This document shows positions 7,404-16,966 of a stretch of DNA of 64,000 bases, piece after piece. Every line of letters begins with the position of its first letter. Position 1 is the stretch's first letter. The stretch comes from UBA7446 sp024639165. Its GTDB lineage: Bacteria; Bacteroidota; Bacteroidia; Flavobacteriales; Flavobacteriaceae. The notes under the pieces were generated by a model that saw only the letters and a list, made by a program, of their open reading frames with translations, was not told the origin of the DNA and searched no databases. The stretch is taken from positions 62,001 through 126,000 of the forward strand of contig JAHEIX010000002.1 of the NCBI GenBank assembly GCA_024639165.1, in the 5' to 3' direction. A program made the position numbers and the translations under genes.

Positions 7404-9189
7404 TATTGCTTAAATCTATATCCGCCATAAAACCAGAAGGGTCTATACGCATTTGTTCTATTTCAGTCAACGGGGCATCTATAGTTAAGGTGTATGTTGG
7501 CCTTGCCCAAGCCCAGTCTTTTTCGGTTTTACAATCGCCTTCACAACCTGGCTTTTCGCCAAACATCATTTGCAAAGGGATGTAGTGCATTTTCCGCGTT
7601 CCGTCTTTGTAAAGCACACCAAAATCTATAGGCATTCCCATTGCACCAATTCGCTTCAATTCAACAATTGTTTTTCCTTCTTTTTGACTGACAGATTCTA
7701 TGGCGTAATCAATTGTTTTCGTTGTCCGCGTCCAGTCGTTTAAATACCATTCTAACTGAATTCCAGACACCTTTTCGGCGATGCGCTTAAAATCATTGGG
7801 TGTTGGGTGCGTAAAAGCAAACGCACTATAAAAATCCTGCAGCGTTTTTAGCAAAGCATCTGGCCCAATAATATATCCGAGTTGTGTAAGAAAAATAGAC
7901 CCCTTGTCATAACTAGCAGTTCCATAAGCTAGATTAGTATCAAAACGATCTGCATGCGTGGTAAGCGACTCTTCCAGACCAAAATCTACCAGCCTGCGAT
8001 AGTCTTCATAAGAACGATCAAAAGCCTCAAGTTTTTCTTTCAATACCTGTTCCCCAAGCGCATCTAAAAAAGAGGTGAACCCTTCGTCCATCCAAGCGTA
8101 CTTCGATTCATTAAATGCCAACACATGTTGAAACCAAGAATGTGCTAGTTCGTGCGAAGTAACCCCATATAAGCTAGGATAGCTTCGCTCACCCGTGATA
8201 AGTGTACACATAGCATATTCCATACCGCCATCTCCCCCTTGAAGAATGCTGTACTGCTTATAAGGATAAGGCCCAACAGCGCTGTTAAAAAAAGTTAAAA
8301 GCGCCGCGGTTTCACCTTGAAGCTTTTTCCAGTTTTCAATTATTTCTTTGTTATTTTGATAGAAAAAATGAAGCGTTACCCCTTCTTTTGTTTCTAAAAC
8401 ATCGTGTATATAATCAGGATCTGCAGCCCAGGCAAAATCATGAACCATAGGGGCTACAAAATGCCAGGTCAGGTTTTTACCACGTGTTTTGGTCGTTTTT
8501 TTAGCATACCCATGCCCAATCTCTTCAGGGTTTTGTAAATAACCAGTACCGCCAACAACATAGTCTTTATCAAGGGTTAATTTAACATCAAAATTTCCCC
8601 AAACCCCGTGAAATTCTCTTCCAATATATGGGTTGGTGTGCCAACCCTCATGGTCATACTCAGCTAGCTTTGGATACCATTGTGTCATTGATAACGAGAC
8701 GCCCTCTTTGCTGTCTCGTCCACTACGACGAATTTGTTTGGGTACTTGCCCCTCGAAAACCATAGACAGGGTGGTGCTGGCATTTGGCGGTAAAGGTTCG
8801 GCCAAGGGCACAACAAGAATAGTTTCTTCTTCTTTAAAAGCGAGTGGCTTTCCGTCTTGTAAGACAGAGGAGGGATGTAAATACCCAATTTCTTTTTCGT
8901 TTAATCCCCCAATTCGAGAACCTACCCTAGCATCTGGGTCTCTTAGCGAAAGGGAACGGATATCCATTTCGCTTCCTGGCTGAAAGGCATTAAAGTATAA
9001 ATGATAAAATACCCGACGAAGTGTGTCGGGAGATTTGTTGGTGTAGACTAATTCTTGTGTTCCTGAATAGCGAAACGTTTTCACGTCTATATTCACTTCC
9101 ATAGTGTAATCAACGTGTTGTTGCCAATATCCAGGCTGTGGTTGCCCAAAAGCAACAGCGGAAATAAGTAATAAAAGCAGTGTTCTCAT
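7381..9189 (-). CDS. M1-family zinc metallopeptidase, exported
   Basis: Aminopeptidase-type enzyme of 602 residues with a short signal peptide (MRTLLLLLISAVAFG). The gluzincin motif is complete: HELAH near residue 341, then 18 residues, then the third zinc ligand Glu in WMDEGF. Upstream, GDGGMEYAM resembles the M1 exopeptidase GAMEN substrate loop but is altered (GGMEY). The likely site is the periplasm or cell surface. It is followed by rnpA (23-bp overlap) and preceded by an MBL hydrolase gene with a 4-bp gap. Confidence 0.88.
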   Translation of the reverse strand: MRTLLLLLISAVAFGQPQPGYWQQHVDYTMEVNIDVKTFRYSGTQELVYTNKSPDTLRRVFYHLYFNAFQPGSEMDIRSLSLRDPDARVGSRIGGLNEKEIGYLHPSSVLQDGKPLAFKEEETILVVPLAEPLPPNASTTLSMVFEGQVPKQIRRSGRDSKEGVSLSMTQWYPKLAEYDHEGWHTNPYIGREFHGVWGNFDVKLTLDKDYVVGGTGYLQNPEEIGHGYAKKTTKTRGKNLTWHFVAPMVHDFAWAADPDYIHDVLETKEGVTLHFFYQNNKEIIENWKKLQGETAALLTFFNSAVGPYPYKQYSILQGGDGGMEYAMCTLITGERSYPSLYGVTSHELAHSWFQHVLAFNESKYAWMDEGFTSFLDALGEQVLKEKLEAFDRSYEDYRRLVDFGLEESLTTHADRFDTNLAYGTASYDKGSIFLTQLGYIIGPDALLKTLQDFYSAFAFTHPTPNDFKRIAEKVSGIQLEWYLNDWTRTTKTIDYAIESVSQKEGKTIVELKRIGAMGMPIDFGVLYKDGTRKMHYIPLQMMFGEKPGCEGDCKTEKDWAWARPTYTLTIDAPLTEIEQMRIDPSGFMADIDLSNNVFETTD

Positions 9190-9193
9190 GTGT

Positions 9194-10057
9194 TTAAAAG
9201 GTATTTAGGGTTTCGGCCGCAAGACTTTCGTGTAAACGAACACCCCTATCCGTGTGTTGTACGGTTATCATAGGGTTGTTAGCATCGTGCTGCATAAATA
9301 AAACAAAATTTTCATCTGCAGCACGACTCAATAAGCGTTTTTTTTCTTCTAGGGTTTGCAGCGGTCTAACATCATAACCCATAATGTACGGCAAGGGCAG
9401 ATGCCCAGCAGTTGGCAATAGGTCCGCCATAAAAACAAGGGTTTTTCCTCGATAAGAAATATGCGGAATCATTTGTTTCTCCGTGTGTCCGTTTACAAAC
9501 AAAACACCAAAACCCAGACCACAATCTGAAGCAAAAGAAGTTTTAGGTGTATCAATAAAGCACAACTGTCCACTTTCTTGAATAGGCATCAGGTTTTCGG
9601 ACAAAAAGGAAGCCTTTTCTCTTTCATTTGGATTGACAGCCCACTCCCAATGCTGTTTATTGCTCCAATAGCGCGCATTAGGAAAAGAGAGTTCATAAGC
9701 CGTTTTGTTTTCGTTCCAGCGCACCGCCCCACCACAGTGATCGAAGTGTAAGTGGGTCAAAAAAACATCTGTGATATCTGTTCTAGCGAACCCTGCCTTT
9801 TTTATAGATTCATCGAGGGAGTCATTTCCATATAACCCAAAATGTCTAAAAAAGCGGTCCTCCTGTTTGTTGCCCATACCAGCATCTATCAATATAAGAC
9901 GATTACCATCTTCAATAAGTAATGAACGCGCAGCAAGATCAATGCGGTTCATGCTGTCTGCATGGTTGGTACGACTCCATAAGGTTTTGGGCACAACACC
10001 AAACATAGCGCCGCCATCAAGTTTAAAGTACCCTGTTTCTATTATATGGAGTTTCAT
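9194..10057 (-). CDS. MBL-fold metallohydrolase
   Basis: Cytoplasmic metallo-beta-lactamase-fold hydrolase of 287 residues, counted from the ATG at 10057; a TTG two codons upstream is possible but less likely. The zinc motif THLHFDHCGG lies near residue 100, with a later VNGHTEKQM and a QHDA segment supplying further metal ligands. The layout resembles the AHL-lactonase/quorum-quenching-like branch, but the substrate cannot be assigned. A near-consensus -7 box (TACATTCG on the minus strand, 10064-10071) precedes it. The M1 peptidase and rnpA follow in the same direction. Confidence 0.83.
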   Translation of the reverse strand: MKLHIIETGYFKLDGGAMFGVVPKTLWSRTNHADSMNRIDLAARSLLIEDGNRLILIDAGMGNKQEDRFFRHFGLYGNDSLDESIKKAGFARTDITDVFLTHLHFDHCGGAVRWNENKTAYELSFPNARYWSNKQHWEWAVNPNEREKASFLSENLMPIQESGQLCFIDTPKTSFASDCGLGFGVLFVNGHTEKQMIPHISYRGKTLVFMADLLPTAGHLPLPYIMGYDVRPLQTLEEKKRLLSRAADENFVLFMQHDANNPMITVQHTDRGVRLHESLAAETLNTF

Positions 10058-10079
10058 CAACAACGAATGTACAAAAGAT

Positions 10080-12275
10080 TTATCCGTCTATTTTTTCCTT
10101 AAGCGCAAGCCCGAACTCTATCATGGCAGCTGCTTCGGCAGGTGTTGCTGGGCGTAAAAATTGACGCACAATTAATTCTCTTCCATTGCTCATGATGTGA
10201 TAGAACCCATAAGCAGAGAAGAAAGACACCATTTTAGCATCAAAGAAAGCACGAATTTTTTGGGGGTTATTCCCTTGAACGTAAAAGTCACGTGAGAATT
10301 CAGGATAATCTGGAAAATCAATATCGTGTATTCCCGCCAAGTGAGAGAGTTTTTCAAGCAACAATTCTCTGTCGAACGAAAACACGGGGATTTCCCTCTC
10401 CAATTGAACACGCAATAAGGTTGTTTGGATGTTTTCTTTAGCAATAAAAGCCCCTTCGCTATAGTTTATATCAAACAAAGACAGCCGTTTATTTGGCCCT
10501 TCAATTAGGTTATACACACGCTCCACAGAAGTGGTTTGATAAACAGGGTGGTCACGCAACATGCGTTTTTGGGTAGCAGCCGCCTCCTTATAGACCCATC
10601 CTTTTTCATGCGCCAAAGCTTCTAGCTGTAGCTGTCTTTTCGTGCGCCCACCGCCAAAGACACGGAGTTTCTTTAAAGGGCGAAGCGTACGCACCGCAAA
10701 CGGATGACTTGAGTCGGTTTCGTGAATATCCAGACCTATTATTTCCAACGCCCCCCCTTTGCGTTCAAACAACTCTTCATAGTTCTGTAAGCTTTCTTGA
10801 ACCGTGTGGTCTACAAAAGAGCACAAAGAAAAATCGACAACAGCCCGTTCGTTTTGAGGAATTTTATCAAGCTTGGATTTAAGCTTGTAAAAATTAAGGA
10901 ATGTACAGAAATGAATGATACCGACGTAGTAGTTTTGAGTTTCATTTTCTTTATACATCAGCACATTTGGTTTCAATAAATTTCTTGAAAACAACCAAAA
11001 GGCCTTGTTGAGTAATACGTGAACGATAAAAGTGGCGAATAAACCAATTAAAATCCCCGTTATCAAGTCCGTGAGTAGTGTAGAAATAAGCGTTGTCAAA
11101 AACACAAGCAATTGCTCTTTTCCAATTTGATACATGCGCACAAAAACAGCAGGTGCCGCCAGTTTATAGCCCGTATACACCAAGATTGCCGCCAAGGATG
11201 TCAGTGGAATGCGCCTTAGCTGGTCTTGGAAAACCAATACCATTATAAACAAAAAAGCAGCATGGAAAAAGTTGGCGCTTCTGTTATTTGCTTGGTTGTT
11301 TACATTGACAGAACTGCGCGCAATTACCGTAACAACATTCATACCCCCCAAGAAACCACTTACAATAGTTGCTAGGCCAAGTGCCTTCATGTCTTTGTTA
11401 GTATTGGACCTTCTTTTTTGCGGATCAAGCTTGTCAACAGCTTTAATACTCAGCAGCGACTCTATACTTGAAATAAGCGTAATAGAAACGACGACTCCCC
11501 AAAAAGCCGGCTGGGTCCATTTTGAAAAATTCGGTGTAGGCACCCCACCAAGCAAATTTTCAGGAAGTGAAATTAGCAGGGCCTTACTAATGGGGTTTCC
11601 CCCACCAATAAAAGAAAAATAAGCGTCAAAGCCTAGGGCAAGCAAAACGACCCACATGGGCGCTGGCACAAGGTGAAAAAAACGGCTTCTAATTTTACTG
11701 TAAAAGACCATTATCAATAAGCTTACTACGCCTATTCCTGCGGCATACCACTGACCGGTAGTCCCTTCTGTAAAAAGGGAGGTTATTAAAGCCGGCACAC
11801 CTAAAAATAATTCTAGCGCAGAACCTTTGGTTTCCAAATCCCCAAACATTACATAAAGCTGCTTAAGCAAAATAGTAATTCCAATTGCTGAGAGCATTCC
11901 TTGTATTGCTGTTGCAGGGAAAAAATCACTCAAGGAACCAAAGCGCAAAAAACCAAACAAAAGCAACAGTACACCAGAAAGTATAACGGCAGCCAATGCA
12001 TATAAGTAACCTGCCTGCATGTCTCCTTCGCCAAGTACTGTGACAGCACCCAACAGCACAACGACCAATCCGTTTCCTGGCCCCGTTATGGTAACATGAG
12101 AACCACCTAAAATCGCTACTACCACCCCACCTACAACGGAAGCAATAATCCCTGCAATTGGAGGAAAGCCGGAAGCAATAGCCAAACCTAAAGCAAGAGG
12201 CATTGCAATAAGCGAAACCACGAATCCAGCAAAAATATTGCTGCGCATACCAGAAAATACAGCGCGCTTATTCAT
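10080..12275 (-). CDS. SulP-family inorganic anion transporter
   Basis: Inner-membrane transporter of 731 residues. The N-terminal 420 residues are a SulP/SLC26-type membrane domain (AGFVVSLIAMPLALGLAIASG, SHVTITGPGNGLVVV). A STAS-like cytoplasmic domain follows near residues 448-525 (RAVVDFSLCSFVDHTV), and then about 150 more residues of unassigned sequence. Bacterial SulP proteins carry sulfate, bicarbonate or other anions; this sequence does not decide which. The ATG shares one base with the stop codon of the upstream UspA gene (TAATG arrangement), so the pair is an operon. Confidence 0.88.
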   Translation of the reverse strand: MNKRAVFSGMRSNIFAGFVVSLIAMPLALGLAIASGFPPIAGIIASVVGGVVVAILGGSHVTITGPGNGLVVVLLGAVTVLGEGDMQAGYLYALAAVILSGVLLLLFGFLRFGSLSDFFPATAIQGMLSAIGITILLKQLYVMFGDLETKGSALELFLGVPALITSLFTEGTTGQWYAAGIGVVSLLIMVFYSKIRSRFFHLVPAPMWVVLLALGFDAYFSFIGGGNPISKALLISLPENLLGGVPTPNFSKWTQPAFWGVVVSITLISSIESLLSIKAVDKLDPQKRRSNTNKDMKALGLATIVSGFLGGMNVVTVIARSSVNVNNQANNRSANFFHAAFLFIMVLVFQDQLRRIPLTSLAAILVYTGYKLAAPAVFVRMYQIGKEQLLVFLTTLISTLLTDLITGILIGLFATFIVHVLLNKAFWLFSRNLLKPNVLMYKENETQNYYVGIIHFCTFLNFYKLKSKLDKIPQNERAVVDFSLCSFVDHTVQESLQNYEELFERKGGALEIIGLDIHETDSSHPFAVRTLRPLKKLRVFGGGRTKRQLQLEALAHEKGWVYKEAAATQKRMLRDHPVYQTTSVERVYNLIEGPNKRLSLFDINYSEGAFIAKENIQTTLLRVQLEREIPVFSFDRELLLEKLSHLAGIHDIDFPDYPEFSRDFYVQGNNPQKIRAFFDAKMVSFFSAYGFYHIMSNGRELIVRQFLRPATPAEAAAMIEFGLALKEKIDG

Positions 12276-13123
12276 TATCTAACAATTAAAACATCGGTGG
12301 GCAAATCAGACAAAATATATTCTAGATCGTGAGGGAACAGACGATCCCAAAGCGTTAGCTTGCTAGGCGCATTCATCACCAGCAGGTCAGCACGACTCAC
12401 ACGAGCATAATGCCCAATGGAGTACCCACGGCGACCAAAAATAGGCTGTACAATAAGCTCTAAATTTTCTTTTACTTGCTCCGGGATGTCGTTCAGCAGC
12501 CGTTGTACTCTAGAATTTTCGCGTAGCTTGATACGTTCTTTGGCAATGGTAGATTTTCGAAGGCTTCGATCATCATCTACTTTAATTGCAACACTGTCCT
12601 CGGGGATTTCTTCTACGATGGTTAGTTTTTGTGCACCGAGATTCGAAAGCACATAAAACGCGCGATCAATAGCTTCTTCTGTTTTGGGATGCGCTAAGCC
12701 GTTAACCACTCCGGAGGCACAAGCAACGCGATTAACAGAAGGTTTTATTAGCAACAAAACATCACAGGGAGCATTTCGGGTTATTTTTCTAGCAACAGAG
12801 CCAAGGTAATACTTGAGCAAGCCTTCTCTTTTGATGGCTCCTAGAATTAATAGATCTGCACGTTCAGAAGTACACGCATTAAGCAACACCTCAACAGGAC
12901 TTCCCGCTCTCCAAAAAACACGAAAAGGGGGAGGGTTGCCTTCAAAACCAGCGATGATTTTAGTTAGCTCAGCCTCTTTTTCGGAAGTCTTTTCACCGAC
13001 ATGGACCATGACAAGAGAAGCGTTAAACATCTCGCTCATACGCAAGGCTTCAAACACATTCGCTTGAATGTTGGGAGAGAATGCGACCCCCACGACAATC
13101 GTGTTATATTGCTTTTGTTGCAT
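12275..13123 (-). CDS. Tandem universal stress protein (UspA family)
   Basis: 282 residues with two Usp domains. The first ends with the ATP-binding type signature GAIKREGLLKYYLGSVARK followed by PCDVLLL. The second is more degenerate and ends in PTDVLIVR. I chose the ATG at 13123 (MQQKQYNTIVVGVAF); an in-frame extension of 22 hydrophobic residues upstream does not look like Usp. A -7-like box (TATCTTTA, one mismatch) lies just upstream. Pairing with a SulP transporter is common and suggests a role in stress or anion homeostasis, which is inference. Confidence 0.85.
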   Translation of the reverse strand: MQQKQYNTIVVGVAFSPNIQANVFEALRMSEMFNASLVMVHVGEKTSEKEAELTKIIAGFEGNPPPFRVFWRAGSPVEVLLNACTSERADLLILGAIKREGLLKYYLGSVARKITRNAPCDVLLLIKPSVNRVACASGVVNGLAHPKTEEAIDRAFYVLSNLGAQKLTIVEEIPEDSVAIKVDDDRSLRKSTIAKERIKLRENSRVQRLLNDIPEQVKENLELIVQPIFGRRGYSIGHYARVSRADLLVMNAPSKLTLWDRLFPHDLEYILSDLPTDVLIVR

Positions 13124-13217
13124 ACAGTTTAAAGATATTAAAATTTTAGAATAAAGAAAGCACCAAAAACGAAGAAGACAAAAAAGCAAAAAGTAAGCGA
13201 AAAAGCCCTTAAAATTT

Positions 13218-15014
13218 TTACTCGTTCAGCTTGAGGACTGCCATAAAAGCTTGCTGTGGAATTTCAACATTCCCAATTTGACGCATTTTCTTTTTCCCTT
13301 TTTTCTGGCGCTCAAGCAATTTGCGTTTTCGAGTAATGTCACCACCATAACATTTGGCCGTGACGTCTTTTCGCACCGCCTTAACGGTTTCTCTGGAGAT
13401 GATTTTTGCGCCAATAGCAGCTTGAATAGGAATATCAAATTGCTGCCGTGGAATCATCTTCTGAAGCTTTTCACATATTTTTTTACCCAAACCATAAGCG
13501 TTATCTGTATGAACTAAGGCAGACAAAGCATCCACCACATTTCCGTTCAGCAGCACATCCACACGCACCAGTTTAGAGACTCGCATGCCTATCGGGCTAT
13601 AATCAAAAGAAGCGTAGCCTTTAGAGACAGATTTTAGGCGGTCGTAAAAATCAAAAACAATTTCTGCTAGAGGTAAATCAAAACTCAACTCAACACGTTC
13701 TATTGTTAGGTAGGTTTGGTTGGTGATTATACCGCGTTTTTCAATACAAAGGCTCATTACATTGCCCACAAAATCAGCTTTGGTGATAATAGTTGCTTTT
13801 ATAAATGGCTCTTCTACTCGGTCTACAACAGAGGGGTCTGGCAAGTCAGACGGGTTGTTGACAATGAGAATATCGTTTGGGTTCTTTCGGGTGTACGCAT
13901 GATAGGACACGTTAGGGACGGTTGTAATTACCGTCATGTTAAATTCACGCACCAAACGCTCTTGAATAATTTCTAGGTGCAACATACCCAAAAAACCACA
14001 GCGGAATCCAAAACCAAGTGCTGCCGAACTTTCTGGAGCAAACACCAAGGAAGCGTCGTTTAGCTGTAGCTTTTCCATAGATGCGCGAAGCTCTTCATAT
14101 TCTTCCGTATCCACAGGGTAGATTCCAGCAAAAACCATAGGCTTCACCTCCTCAAAACCTTCAATTGCAATATCAGTAGGGCGCGCTAGGGAAGTAATCG
14201 TGTCGCCAACCTTAACTTCTTTTGCCTCCTTTACACCTGTAATAATATAACCCACATCGCCAGCAAGCATTTGCTTTCTGGGCTCTTGCTTAAGTTTAAG
14301 CACGCCAATTTCATCAGCCCCGTAGGTGTTGCCTGTAGCCATGAATTGCACTCGTTCCCCCTTGTTGATTTTGCCGTTCAAAATCCTAAAATAAGTCTCA
14401 ATCCCACGAAATGGATTGTATACAGAATCAAAAATAAGCGCTTGAAGGGGTGCGTTTACATCCCCCTTTGGTGGCGGAACATGGTCAACAATAGCTTGCA
14501 AAATGGCTTCAATTCCCAATCCTGTTTTGGCAGAAGCACGAATAATTTCTTCTGGCTTACAGCCTAAAAGATCAACAATATCATCTGTTACTTCTTCAGG
14601 GTTTGCAGACGGCAAGTCTACTTTGTTAAGAACCGGAATAATTTCCAGATCGTTTTCTAGCGCTAGGTATAAGTTTGAAATGGTTTGTGCTTGAATGCTT
14701 TGTGCCGCATCAACGACCAGCAAAGCGCCTTCACAGGCCGCAATAGACCGGGAGACCTCATAAGAGAAGTCAACGTGGCCAGGCGTATCAATCAAATTGA
14801 ACACGTATTGTTCTCCACCAATAGAAACGTCCATTTGGATGGCATGTGATTTGATGGTAATACCACGCTCGCGTTCCAAGTCCATGTTGTCGAGCAGTTG
14901 GTCTTGCTTCTCACGATCCGTAACGGCGCCAGTGGCATCTAATAACCTGTCGGCAAGGGTGCTTTTGCCGTGGTCTATGTGCGCAATGATGCAGAAATTC
15001 CGAATGTGTTTCAT
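13218..15014 (-). CDS. lepA: Elongation factor 4 (back-translocase)
   Basis: Translational GTPase of 598 residues, the normal LepA length. It carries G1 AHIDHGKSTL near residue 11, then RERGITIKSHA, G3 DTPGHVDFSYEV and G4 NKVDLPSA. The C-terminal LepA-specific domain ends with KRKLLERQKKGKKKMRQIG and VEIPQQAFMAVL. It acts on the ribosome in the cytoplasm. The promoter lies at 15039-15046. The next gene downstream on this strand is the UspA gene, about 95 bp away. Confidence 0.96.
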   Translation of the reverse strand: MKHIRNFCIIAHIDHGKSTLADRLLDATGAVTDREKQDQLLDNMDLERERGITIKSHAIQMDVSIGGEQYVFNLIDTPGHVDFSYEVSRSIAACEGALLVVDAAQSIQAQTISNLYLALENDLEIIPVLNKVDLPSANPEEVTDDIVDLLGCKPEEIIRASAKTGLGIEAILQAIVDHVPPPKGDVNAPLQALIFDSVYNPFRGIETYFRILNGKINKGERVQFMATGNTYGADEIGVLKLKQEPRKQMLAGDVGYIITGVKEAKEVKVGDTITSLARPTDIAIEGFEEVKPMVFAGIYPVDTEEYEELRASMEKLQLNDASLVFAPESSAALGFGFRCGFLGMLHLEIIQERLVREFNMTVITTVPNVSYHAYTRKNPNDILIVNNPSDLPDPSVVDRVEEPFIKATIITKADFVGNVMSLCIEKRGIITNQTYLTIERVELSFDLPLAEIVFDFYDRLKSVSKGYASFDYSPIGMRVSKLVRVDVLLNGNVVDALSALVHTDNAYGLGKKICEKLQKMIPRQQFDIPIQAAIGAKIISRETVKAVRKDVTAKCYGGDITRKRKLLERQKKGKKKMRQIGNVEIPQQAFMAVLKLNE

Positions 15015-15038
15015 AGCTGAGATAAACGCCTTAGCTTA

Positions 15039-15046
15039 CAAAGATA
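15039..15046 (-). promoter_or_regulatory. -7 promoter box for lepA
   Basis: TATCTTTG on the minus strand is an exact TAnnTTTG match, giving a predicted leader of about 20 nt. Confidence 0.5.
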
Positions 15047-15088
15047 CACCAAGCAACCATAGGGGCACGACACTACCAACAAAAAAAC

Positions 15089-15096
15089 TAATTTTG
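15089..15096 (+). promoter_or_regulatory. -7 promoter box for the MauE-like gene and dusB
   Basis: TAATTTTG, an exact TAnnTTTG match, lies 14 nt before the ATG at 15111. It is divergent from the lepA promoter within the same 96-bp gap. Confidence 0.5.
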
Positions 15097-15110
15097 TAAA
15101 AAAAGAAGAG

Positions 15111-15977
15111 ATGGCCTACTTACGGATTACATTACAAATATTTTTAGCGGCAACGTTTTTGTTCTCCGCTTATACAAAAGCTATTGCCCCCGGGTTTTTT
15201 GAAATTTTACTCGAGCAGCAAGGCCTCGTGCCCAGCAGACTTTACGGCGCATGGGCAACACGCTTTATCATAGCCCTAGAAACATGGTTGGGCCTGTGTT
15301 TAATATTCTCTTTTTATATCCGGGTTATACTTCGTTTTAGCTTTTTTTTACTCCTAGCCTTTTCCATTCATTTGTGTTATTTAATAGCAATTGGCGAGAC
15401 GGGCAACTGTGGATGTTTCGGAGAAATGATAAGCATGTCTCCTTTAGCATCCCTATGGAAGAATATCGTTTTGTTGGCAGTAAACGGTTTTATGCTCCGG
15501 TATAAACATAGAGGCAGTAAAAAACCTACTGTTACATGGCTGTTGCTTCCGTTGCTTTTTTTAGCAGCAACAGTTGTCTGGCCGGTACAAACCCAAGCAG
15601 ATGAGGTGGTCGAAAAACTACCCACATTTGAAGCGGAGACGGGAATAGACTTTGCTAACGGCTCATACTTGGTTGCCATACTTAATTTGAGTTGTGAGCA
15701 TTGCCAGGAAGCGGCCCAACAAATAGCCGCATGGCAAAACAGCGGCATTGACCTACCACAAGTAGTTGCGTTGTTTTTTGCGGAAGGCGACACTACGGTT
15801 GCGGACTTTAACAACCTAACCGAATCTAACTTTCCATACCAAATGATAGACGTAAACACGTTTTTTGATTTAATTGGTAGCGCACCACCAAGAATTTATT
15901 GGATTGTAGACGGGCAAGTAAAGGAGTATTGGGACGAAACACTAGGAGAAGACTTTCTAACTACCTTTGCGCCATAA
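15111..15977 (+). CDS. MauE/DoxX-like membrane protein with thioredoxin-like tail
   Basis: 288 residues. The N-terminal half has four hydrophobic helices and the MauE/DoxX-like redox loop NCGCFGE (Cys100 and Cys102). A fifth helix lies at about 143-160. The C-terminal part is probably periplasmic and thioredoxin-like, with a CxxC-type pair SCEHC (Cys195 and Cys198) and a later APPRIYWIVDG strand. This suggests transfer of reducing equivalents across the inner membrane, although the partner is unknown. The stop codon overlaps the dusB start by one base (TAATG). Confidence 0.78.
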   Translation: MAYLRITLQIFLAATFLFSAYTKAIAPGFFEILLEQQGLVPSRLYGAWATRFIIALETWLGLCLIFSFYIRVILRFSFFLLLAFSIHLCYLIAIGETGNCGCFGEMISMSPLASLWKNIVLLAVNGFMLRYKHRGSKKPTVTWLLLPLLFLAATVVWPVQTQADEVVEKLPTFEAETGIDFANGSYLVAILNLSCEHCQEAAQQIAAWQNSGIDLPQVVALFFAEGDTTVADFNNLTESNFPYQMIDVNTFFDLIGSAPPRIYWIVDGQVKEYWDETLGEDFLTTFAP

Positions 15978-16966
15978 TGGTTAAGATAGGCGATATAGAA
16001 TTAAGCGATTTTCCGCTTTTGCTTGCACCCATGGAGGACGTAAGCGACCCCCCTTTTCGCGCACTTTGTAAAGAGCAAGGCGCAGACGTGGTATACACCG
16101 AATTTATTTCGAGTGAAGGCCTTATTCGAGATGCTGCCAAAAGTGTCATGAAGCTGGATATTTATGAAGCAGAACGCCCTGTGGGAATACAGATTTTTGG
16201 CGCCAATCTCGACTCCATGTTGCAATCGGTTGACATTGTTGAAAAGACCAACCCCGATATTATTGACATAAACTTTGGCTGCCCAGTGAAAAAAGTAGTT
16301 TCTAAAGGGGCTGGTGCAGGGATTTTAAAAGACATTCCTTTGATGGTTTCCCTTACTGCAGAAATGGTTAAACGGACCAACCTACCAGTGACCGTGAAAA
16401 CACGTTTGGGTTGGGACCACGACAGCATTCAGATTGTGGAGGTTGCCGAACGTCTTCAAGACGTGGGCGCCAAGGCTATTTCCATACACGGAAGAACGCG
16501 CGCCCAAATGTACAAGGGTGAGGCCGACTGGACCCAGATTGCAGCGGTGAAAAACAACTCACGCATGCACATACCCGTGTTTGGCAACGGCGATGTAAAC
16601 TCACCAGAACGAGCTATAGAAATGCGGGATCAATACGGTTTAGACGGCGCTATGATTGGTAGAGCAAGCATTGGCAACCCTTGGTTTTTCAATGAAGTAA
16701 AACACTTTTTTAAGCACGGCACTCACGCAGCACCACCTAGTTTAGCAGAACGCGCAACTATGGCGCGGCGGCACTTACAAATGGCCATTGACTGGAAAGG
16801 TGAAAAGCTAGGCGTTTTTGAAACCCGCCGTCACTATACCAATTATTTTAAGGGCATTCCTGATTTTAAGCCCTACCGACAACGTTTGGTAACGGAAGAT
16901 CACTCAGCAGACGTTTTTGCTGTTTTAGACGAAATTGAGGAATTCTTTGGGGCTATTGCCTTATAG
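15977..16966 (+). CDS. dusB: tRNA-dihydrouridine synthase B
   Basis: FMN-dependent enzyme that reduces specific uridines of tRNA. It has 329 residues from the ATG at 15977, chosen because it overlaps the preceding stop as TAATG and starts the conserved VKIGDIELSDFPLLLAPME; an in-frame upstream extension lies inside the preceding gene. The catalytic Cys is in INFGCPVKKVVSKGAG near residue 100. FMN-phosphate motifs follow (GNGDVNSPERA, DGAMIGRASIGNPW). The 3' end overlaps the convergent permease gene by 14 bp. Confidence 0.94.
   Translation: MVKIGDIELSDFPLLLAPMEDVSDPPFRALCKEQGADVVYTEFISSEGLIRDAAKSVMKLDIYEAERPVGIQIFGANLDSMLQSVDIVEKTNPDIIDINFGCPVKKVVSKGAGAGILKDIPLMVSLTAEMVKRTNLPVTVKTRLGWDHDSIQIVEVAERLQDVGAKAISIHGRTRAQMYKGEADWTQIAAVKNNSRMHIPVFGNGDVNSPERAIEMRDQYGLDGAMIGRASIGNPWFFNEVKHFFKHGTHAAPPSLAERATMARRHLQMAIDWKGEKLGVFETRRHYTNYFKGIPDFKPYRQRLVTEDHSADVFAVLDEIEEFFGAIAL

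Noticed and set aside
13124..13189. N-terminal extension of the UspA-family protein
   Set aside because: The 22 extra residues are hydrophobic and Cys/Phe-rich, the -7-like box lies inside them, and the Usp fold begins right after the ATG at 13123.
15377..15859. 160-codon frame antisense to the MauE-like gene
   Set aside because: It lies wholly within a well-supported gene, has no promoter and no protein-family pattern.
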